A stretch of 64,000 nt of DNA from Streptomyces globisporus (GTDB lineage: Bacteria; Actinomycetota; Actinomycetes; Streptomycetales; Streptomycetaceae), in contig NZ_QWFA01000002.1 in NCBI RefSeq assembly GCF_003501885.1, forward strand, positions 1 through 64,000. The letters run 5' to 3'. The position numbers were made by a program, and so were the translations under genes. The notes below the pieces were generated by a model that did not search any database, had not been told where the DNA came from, and saw nothing but the letters and a program-made list of their open reading frames with translations. Positions 59,934 to 64,000 of this stretch are shown here, piece after piece. How positions within the stretch are numbered: position 1 is the stretch's first letter; each line of letters starts with the position of its first letter.

Positions 59934-61669
59934 GCGGTACTCACCGTCCGGGTGTCACGGCCCGAGCGCAGCACCGTCCCCGGCACGGCCCCCGTCACCT
60001 TGTCGTCGCGCAGGGTCTCGACGCCGTTGACCCGTACGGAGACGATCCCGATGGCCTTGGAGTCCAGGCGCGGGCTGTCCCCGGGCAGGTCGTGGACGAG
60101 GGTGGCGGGTCCGGCGTCGATCCGCTCGGGGTCGAAGAGGACGAGGTCGGCGTGGAAGCCCTCCTCGATCCGGCCGCGTTCGCGCAGCCCGAAGAGCCGG
60201 GCGGGGTCGTCGGTGAGCATCTTGACGGCGGTGGTCAGCGGGACGAGCTTCCGCCCGCGCAGACAGTCGCCGAGGAAGCGGGTGGTGTACGGGGCCCCGC
60301 ACATCCGGTCCAGGTGCGCGCCCGCGTCGGAGCCGCCGAGCATGACGTCCTCGTGCTCCCAGGTGCGCTGCCGCAGCGCCCAGGAGTCGGGGTCGTTGTC
60401 GGTGGGCATCGGCCACAGCACCGTACGCAGATCGTCGGCGGCGCAGATCTCGACGAGGCAGTGGAAGGGGTCCTGGCCGCGCTCGGCCGCGATGTCGTCG
60501 ACGACCCGCCCGCTGAGCCCCTCGTTGGCGGCGCTGTACGTGTCCCCGATGACGTACCGGCCGAAGTGGGCGAGGCGGCGGAAGACCCCGGCCTCCTTGC
60601 TGTCGGCGCGGCGCAGCATCTCGGCGCGGGTGGCGGGGTCCCGGAGCCGTTCGACGCGCTCGGGGACGGGGAGGGCGAGGATCTCGCCCCAGCCGGGGAT
60701 GAGGTTGAGGGCGCAGAAGGTGCCGAGCGACATGTTCATGGGCGTCAGGATCGGCATGGTGAGCGCGACGATCCGGCCGCCGGCGCGGCGGGCCCGCTCA
60801 CTGGGGATCAGCTGGCGCGGTACGCGTTCGGGGACGGCGGCGTCGATGGTGAGGACGTTCCAGTTGAGGGGGCGTCCGGCGGCGGCCGTCATGTCGACGA
60901 GGAGGTCGACCTCCTCGTCGGAGAACTGGTCCAGGCACCCGGCGACGATCGCCTCCAGCTGAGTCCCCTCGTGCTCGCCGACCGCGCGGGAGAGGGCGAG
61001 GAGTTCCTCGGGCAGGGCGTGCCGGGAGGCGACGGGCTCGCCGTCGCCGTCGGAGTGGGTGGACGACTGGGTGGTGGAGAGCCCCCAGGCTCCGGCGTCC
61101 ATGGCGTCATGGAAGAGCGCGAGCATGGCGTCCAGCTGGGCGGGGGTGGGCTGCCCGCCGACGGCGTCGGGGCCCATGACGTGCCGCCGCAGGGCGCAGT
61201 GCCCGACCATGAACCCGGCGTTGACGGCGATGCGGCCTTCGAGGGCGTCGAGGTACTCGCGGAAGGTGGACCAGGTCCAGTCGACGCCCTCCTCCAACGC
61301 GGCGAGCGCCATCCCCTCGACCCGCGACATCATCCGGCGGGTGTAGTCGGCGTCCTCGGGCCGGTCGGGGTGGAGCGGCGCGAGGGTGAACCCGCAGTTG
61401 CCGCCCGCGACGGTGGTGACGCCGTGGTTCATGGAGGGGGTGGCGTAGGGGTCCCAGAAGAGCTGGGCGTCGTAGTGGGTGTGCGGGTCGACGAACCCGG
61501 GGGCGAGGACGAGCCCGTCGGCGTCCTCGCTGGTGACGGCCTCTTCGGTGACGGTTCCGGGCTCGGCGATGACGGCGATGCGACCGCAGCGGATGCCGAC
61601 GTCGGCGGTGTACGCGGGTCCGCCCGTGCCGTCCACGACGGTCGCGCGGCGGATGAGGTGGTCGAGCAT
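59930..61669 (-). CDS. Amidohydrolase (N-acyl-D-amino acid deacylase-like)
   Basis: A 579-residue metal-dependent hydrolase with TIM-barrel fold: LAPGFVDPHTHYDAQLFWDP carries the HxH metal ligands; GGNCGFTLAPL, and in the C-terminal part VMLGGSDAGAHLDRMCGAPYTTRFL, fit the D-aminoacylase/N-acyl-D-amino acid deacylase group. The start ATG 61669 follows AAGGGA. It probably hydrolyses an amide or lactam-type compound in the same catabolic pathway as the aldehyde dehydrogenase, LLM and SDR genes; the compound is unknown. Confidence 0.88.
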   Translation of the reverse strand: MLDHLIRRATVVDGTGGPAYTADVGIRCGRIAVIAEPGTVTEEAVTSEDADGLVLAPGFVDPHTHYDAQLFWDPYATPSMNHGVTTVAGGNCGFTLAPLHPDRPEDADYTRRMMSRVEGMALAALEEGVDWTWSTFREYLDALEGRIAVNAGFMVGHCALRRHVMGPDAVGGQPTPAQLDAMLALFHDAMDAGAWGLSTTQSSTHSDGDGEPVASRHALPEELLALSRAVGEHEGTQLEAIVAGCLDQFSDEEVDLLVDMTAAAGRPLNWNVLTIDAAVPERVPRQLIPSERARRAGGRIVALTMPILTPMNMSLGTFCALNLIPGWGEILALPVPERVERLRDPATRAEMLRRADSKEAGVFRRLAHFGRYVIGDTYSAANEGLSGRVVDDIAAERGQDPFHCLVEICAADDLRTVLWPMPTDNDPDSWALRQRTWEHEDVMLGGSDAGAHLDRMCGAPYTTRFLGDCLRGRKLVPLTTAVKMLTDDPARLFGLRERGRIEEGFHADLVLFDPERIDAGPATLVHDLPGDSPRLDSKAIGIVSVRVNGVETLRDDKVTGAVPGTVLRSGRDTRTVSTA

Positions 61670-61791
61670 GACGGTTCCCTTCTGAGGGTTCCTTCTTCGG
61701 CTCGGTCGGGACAGCCGGGGTACGCACGCTTTCGGCCGCGGTACGTACCCCGGCTCGCAGGGCGACGGTCCGGGAAGACGCCGCCCGGTTC

Positions 61792-61931
61792 CAGCCCCGC
61801 CGGCGATTGAGGCGAGTCCTTTCAGCCCTCCGGGGCTTGAGTCGCGGGGCAAATCCAGCCTCGCGGGCGTTTGAGGCGGATCTTTTCAGCCCCTCCGGCG
61901 CTTGAGGAGCGGGGTCCGGGGCAGCGCCCCG
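61792..61931. repeat. Four degenerate tandem units of a Streptomyces intergenic repeat
   Basis: Units starting at 61792, 61823, 61856 and 61887 share the pattern CAGCCCCTCCGGCG-TTGAGG-GCGGGG with substitutions. The last one ends in CGGGGC-AGC-GCCCCG, a hairpin at 61917-61931, directly after the LLM stop codon on the minus strand. The motif family is abundant in Streptomyces genomes. The hairpin may act as terminator for the LLM gene. Confidence 0.75.
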
Positions 61932-61933
61932 AA

Positions 61934-63058
61934 TCAGTTCGCGGCCGCTCGGAACCGCGAGGTCCGATGCACGGGATCCGTATCGATCTGCGGAATCACA
62001 TGCTCCCCGATCAACCGGATCGTGTTCATCGTGTCCTCGGGACTGATCCCGATCGGCAGCCCGAAGCTCAACTGATCCGCCCCCGCCCGATCCCACCGCC
62101 GGCACTGCTTCAGCACTTCATCCGGGTCACCGCAGATCATCAACTCCTCCGCGATGAGCAGCTCCACGATCTCCTCGGTGTACTCCGGCAGAAGCTCCGG
62201 CCACTCCGGAATCCCCTCCGGCCGCGGAAACGTGTCGTGGTAGCGGAACAGCAGCGACTGGAGGTAGTTCAGCCCCCCGCCCACCGCGATCTCCACCGCC
62301 TTGGCGTGCGTCTCGGCGCAGATGGCCGTCGACGTCACCATCACGTTGTCGTTGACGAACGCCCCCACCGGCTCCGCGTCCTTGACCGCGTTCTTGTAGG
62401 ACTCGACGACCCACTCCATGTCCGAGACCTTCTGCACGCTGAAGCCCAGCACCCCCAGCCCCTTCTTCCCCGCCATGGCGTACGAGGACGGCGACCCGGC
62501 CGCGTACCACATGGCCGGGTGCGCACCCCCGTACGGCTTCGGCAGGATCTTCCGCGGCGGCAGTGACCAGTGCTTGCCCTGGAAGCCGACGTACTCGTCC
62601 TGGAGCCACATCTTGGGGAACTCGGCGATCGTCTCCTCCCACAGCTCCTTCGTGTGGTTCATGTCGGTGATGCCCGGCATGAACCCGAGGATCTCGTGGC
62701 TCCCCGCACCCCGCCCGGTGCCGAACTCGAAGCGTCCTTCGGAGAGATGGTCGAGCATCGCGACCTTCTCGGCGACCTTCACCGGGTGGTTGACGGGCGC
62801 GAGCGGGTTGAAGATGCCGGAGCCGAGATGGATGCGCTCGGTGGCGTGCGCGAGATAGCCGAGGTAGACGTCGTTGGCGGAGAGGTGCGAGTACTCCTCC
62901 AGGAAGTGGTGCTCGGAGGCCCAGGCGTACTTGAAGCCGGACTTGTCCGCCTGGATGACGTACTCGGTCTCCTCGATCAGCGCCTTGTGCTCTGCCTCGG
63001 GGTCCACCTTGGCACGCGCGGCGGGCACGTACCCCTGAACAAAGAGCCCGAATTCCAC
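61934..63058 (-). CDS. LLM-class flavin-dependent oxidoreductase (luciferase-like monooxygenase)
   Basis: A 374-residue enzyme of the bacterial luciferase-like family. Recognisable parts are FKYAWASEHHFLEEYSHLSAND, HLGSGIFNPLAPVNHPVKVAEKVAMLDHLSEGRFEFGTGRGAGSHEI and the C-terminal AEELMICGDPDEVLKQCRRWDRAGADQ. It uses reduced flavin and oxygen, or F420, on an unknown substrate. The start is GTG 63058. A perfect palindromic operator lies 35 bases upstream. It precedes the amidohydrolase and ALDH genes on the same strand, separated from them by 264 bases with a repeat array. Confidence 0.9.
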   Translation of the reverse strand: MEFGLFVQGYVPAARAKVDPEAEHKALIEETEYVIQADKSGFKYAWASEHHFLEEYSHLSANDVYLGYLAHATERIHLGSGIFNPLAPVNHPVKVAEKVAMLDHLSEGRFEFGTGRGAGSHEILGFMPGITDMNHTKELWEETIAEFPKMWLQDEYVGFQGKHWSLPPRKILPKPYGGAHPAMWYAAGSPSSYAMAGKKGLGVLGFSVQKVSDMEWVVESYKNAVKDAEPVGAFVNDNVMVTSTAICAETHAKAVEIAVGGGLNYLQSLLFRYHDTFPRPEGIPEWPELLPEYTEEIVELLIAEELMICGDPDEVLKQCRRWDRAGADQLSFGLPIGISPEDTMNTIRLIGEHVIPQIDTDPVHRTSRFRAAAN

Positions 63059-63092
63059 GGAGGTTCACCGTCCTCAAGTTTTCCCGGCGACT

Positions 63093-63113
63093 TATCTGAC
63101 GACCCGTCAGATA
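63093..63113. promoter_or_regulatory. Perfect 21-bp palindromic operator of the LLM gene
   Basis: TATCTGACG (63093-63101), ACC, CGTCAGATA (63105-63113) is a 9-3-9 perfect dyad, 35 bases before the LLM start. Its CTGACG-N3-CGTCAG core equals the operator at 24335. A weaker version with one mismatch (CTGACG, CCC, GGTCAG) lies near 63157-63172. Confidence 0.82.
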
Positions 63114-63191
63114 GCGATGCGACCGACTGTTCCACCACGGCCGTAACCCGTCAATAGCTGACGCCCGGTCAGGCGGGCTGCTTCGGAGGGG

Positions 63192-63977
63192 TCAGAAGGG
63201 GCTGACGCCCGCCAGCCACCCTCCGTCCACGACGAACGGCTGCCCGGTGATGTACGAGGAGTCGTCGCAGGTCAGGAACAGCACCAGCGCCGCGACCTCC
63301 TCGGGCCGCCCGATCCGGCCCATCGGGAGGAGCCTGCGGTAGTACGCCTCCAGGGCCGCGCTCGACGCCGTCAGGTCGGCGTCCGGGTCCAGCAGGGCCG
63401 GGTTGCTCATCGCGGTGTCGACGGCCCCCGGACAGACGGCGTTGACCCGGACCCCCTTCCCGGCCAGCTCCATGGCGGCGACCTTGGTGAGCCCCAGCAC
63501 CGCGTGCTTGGTCGCGGCGTACGCGCCGACCAGCGGCATGCCGGTCAGACCGGTGTACGAGGACGTGTTGACGATCGTCCCGCCGCCCGCGGCCTCGATC
63601 TCCGGCGCGACGGCGCGGATCCCGAGGAAGGCTCCGGTCAGGTTGACCCGTACCACCTGTTCGAACTCCGCCAGCGGGGTGTTGACCAGTTCGTTGAAGC
63701 GCAGGATGCCCGCGTTGTTGACCAGCCCGTCGATCTTCCCGAAGGCGTCCTTGGCCACGGTCACCGCGGCGGCCCAGTCCTCTTCGTCGCCGACGTCCAG
63801 CCGCACGAACCGAGCGGCGTCCGCGCCCAACTCCTTCGCCAGGGACTCCCCTTGCTCGACCAGCACGTCGGCGACGACGACCCGCGCCCCCTCGGCCGCG
63901 AAGAGCCGCGCCTCCTGCTCGCCCTGCCCGCGCGCCGCCCCCGTGACGAGGACGACCCGCCCGTCCAGCTTGCCCAT
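63192..63977 (-). CDS. Short-chain dehydrogenase (3-oxoacyl/3-alpha-hydroxysteroid type)
   Basis: A 261-residue classical SDR. TGAARGQGEQEAR is the cofactor motif, NNAG (VNNAGILRF) is present, and Ser/Tyr/Lys are in NTSSYTGLTGMPLVGAYAATKHAV. The Q and the DVLVEQGESLAKELG-type spacing are typical of the NAD-dependent steroid/alcohol SDR group. The start at 63977 is chosen for the AAGGAG upstream. It is the first gene of the co-directional set; the operator at 63093 lies behind it, so a second promoter probably drives the LLM gene. Confidence 0.9.
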   Translation of the reverse strand: MGKLDGRVVLVTGAARGQGEQEARLFAAEGARVVVADVLVEQGESLAKELGADAARFVRLDVGDEEDWAAAVTVAKDAFGKIDGLVNNAGILRFNELVNTPLAEFEQVVRVNLTGAFLGIRAVAPEIEAAGGGTIVNTSSYTGLTGMPLVGAYAATKHAVLGLTKVAAMELAGKGVRVNAVCPGAVDTAMSNPALLDPDADLTASSAALEAYYRRLLPMGRIGRPEEVAALVLFLTCDDSSYITGQPFVVDGGWLAGVSPF

Positions 63978-64000
63978 GTCCGTCTCCTTCACGTACCGAG

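Noticed and set aside
1..64000. CRISPR array or insertion sequence
   Set aside because: No regularly spaced repeats of 25-40 bases and no transposase or recombinase motifs were seen on either strand.

Overview
The window is a chromosomal segment of a Streptomyces species or a very close actinomycete. The evidence is a GC content of about 70% or more, GGAGG-type ribosome binding sites with many GTG starts, a HrdD-type sigma factor preceded by a textbook SigR promoter, an FbiC F420 synthase, an XRE/DUF397 pair, and a DmdR1/DtxR-type iron box. I see no rRNA, no CRISPR array, no insertion sequence and no complete secondary-metabolite cluster. There is one tRNA, tRNA-Arg(CCU).

Left part, 1-13 kb: hrdD with its SigR promoter and a large nested inverted repeat behind it; a questin-oxidase-like protein; an extradiol dioxygenase divergent from a MarR regulator; a TetR regulator followed by a DHA2-type efflux pump; a secreted M6 metalloprotease; an acyl-CoA synthetase; a short-chain dehydrogenase pseudogene with a large internal deletion; and an AGCS amino-acid:cation symporter. 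From 12.8 to 21.7 kb come the tRNA, a small membrane protein, a kinase-like phosphotransferase, an ATP-grasp enzyme, two membrane/cell-surface proteins, a D,D-carboxypeptidase with a very long acidic N-terminal tail, and a GOLPH3-like protein. From 22 to 28.3 kb come an XRE/DUF397 pair, a dimeric-barrel-like protein divergent from an SDR across a perfect operator, a sodium:solute symporter and an ADP-ribosylglycohydrolase.

The accessory part, about 28.4-41.9 kb, mixes decayed genes with signalling and conflict-type genes. It holds a STAND NTPase with TPRs, remnants of a DUF397 gene and of a lipoprotein-like gene, a TetR protein with an unexplained C-terminal domain, an NPP1-type secreted protein, an aldo/keto reductase behind a MerR-like promoter, a methyltransferase, an internally deleted large gene coupled to an intact lipoprotein gene, and a 1472-residue trypsin-like protease / STAND NTPase / beta-propeller protein with its Trypco1 (CU044_2847-type) partner. 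That pair belongs to a class predicted to act as NTP-dependent biological conflict systems and is the most interesting unit here.

The right part, 41.9-64 kb, holds fbiC, a HAD phosphatase, an MFS gene fragment, an FAD monooxygenase/membrane protein operon divergent from a TetR gene across a striking palindrome that reaches the start codon, a class B penicillin-binding protein, an LLM oxidoreductase that may use the F420 made through FbiC, a Tat-exported PHP hydrolase, and an iron-regulated divergent pair. The pair is a penicillin acylase-GNAT fusion resembling DesG plus DesH, and a siderophore-interacting protein. At the end are an APC permease and a catabolic set (aldehyde dehydrogenase, amidohydrolase, LLM oxidoreductase, SDR). 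The LLM gene has a perfect palindromic operator of the same type as the one near 24.3 kb, which suggests that the two distant loci form one regulon.
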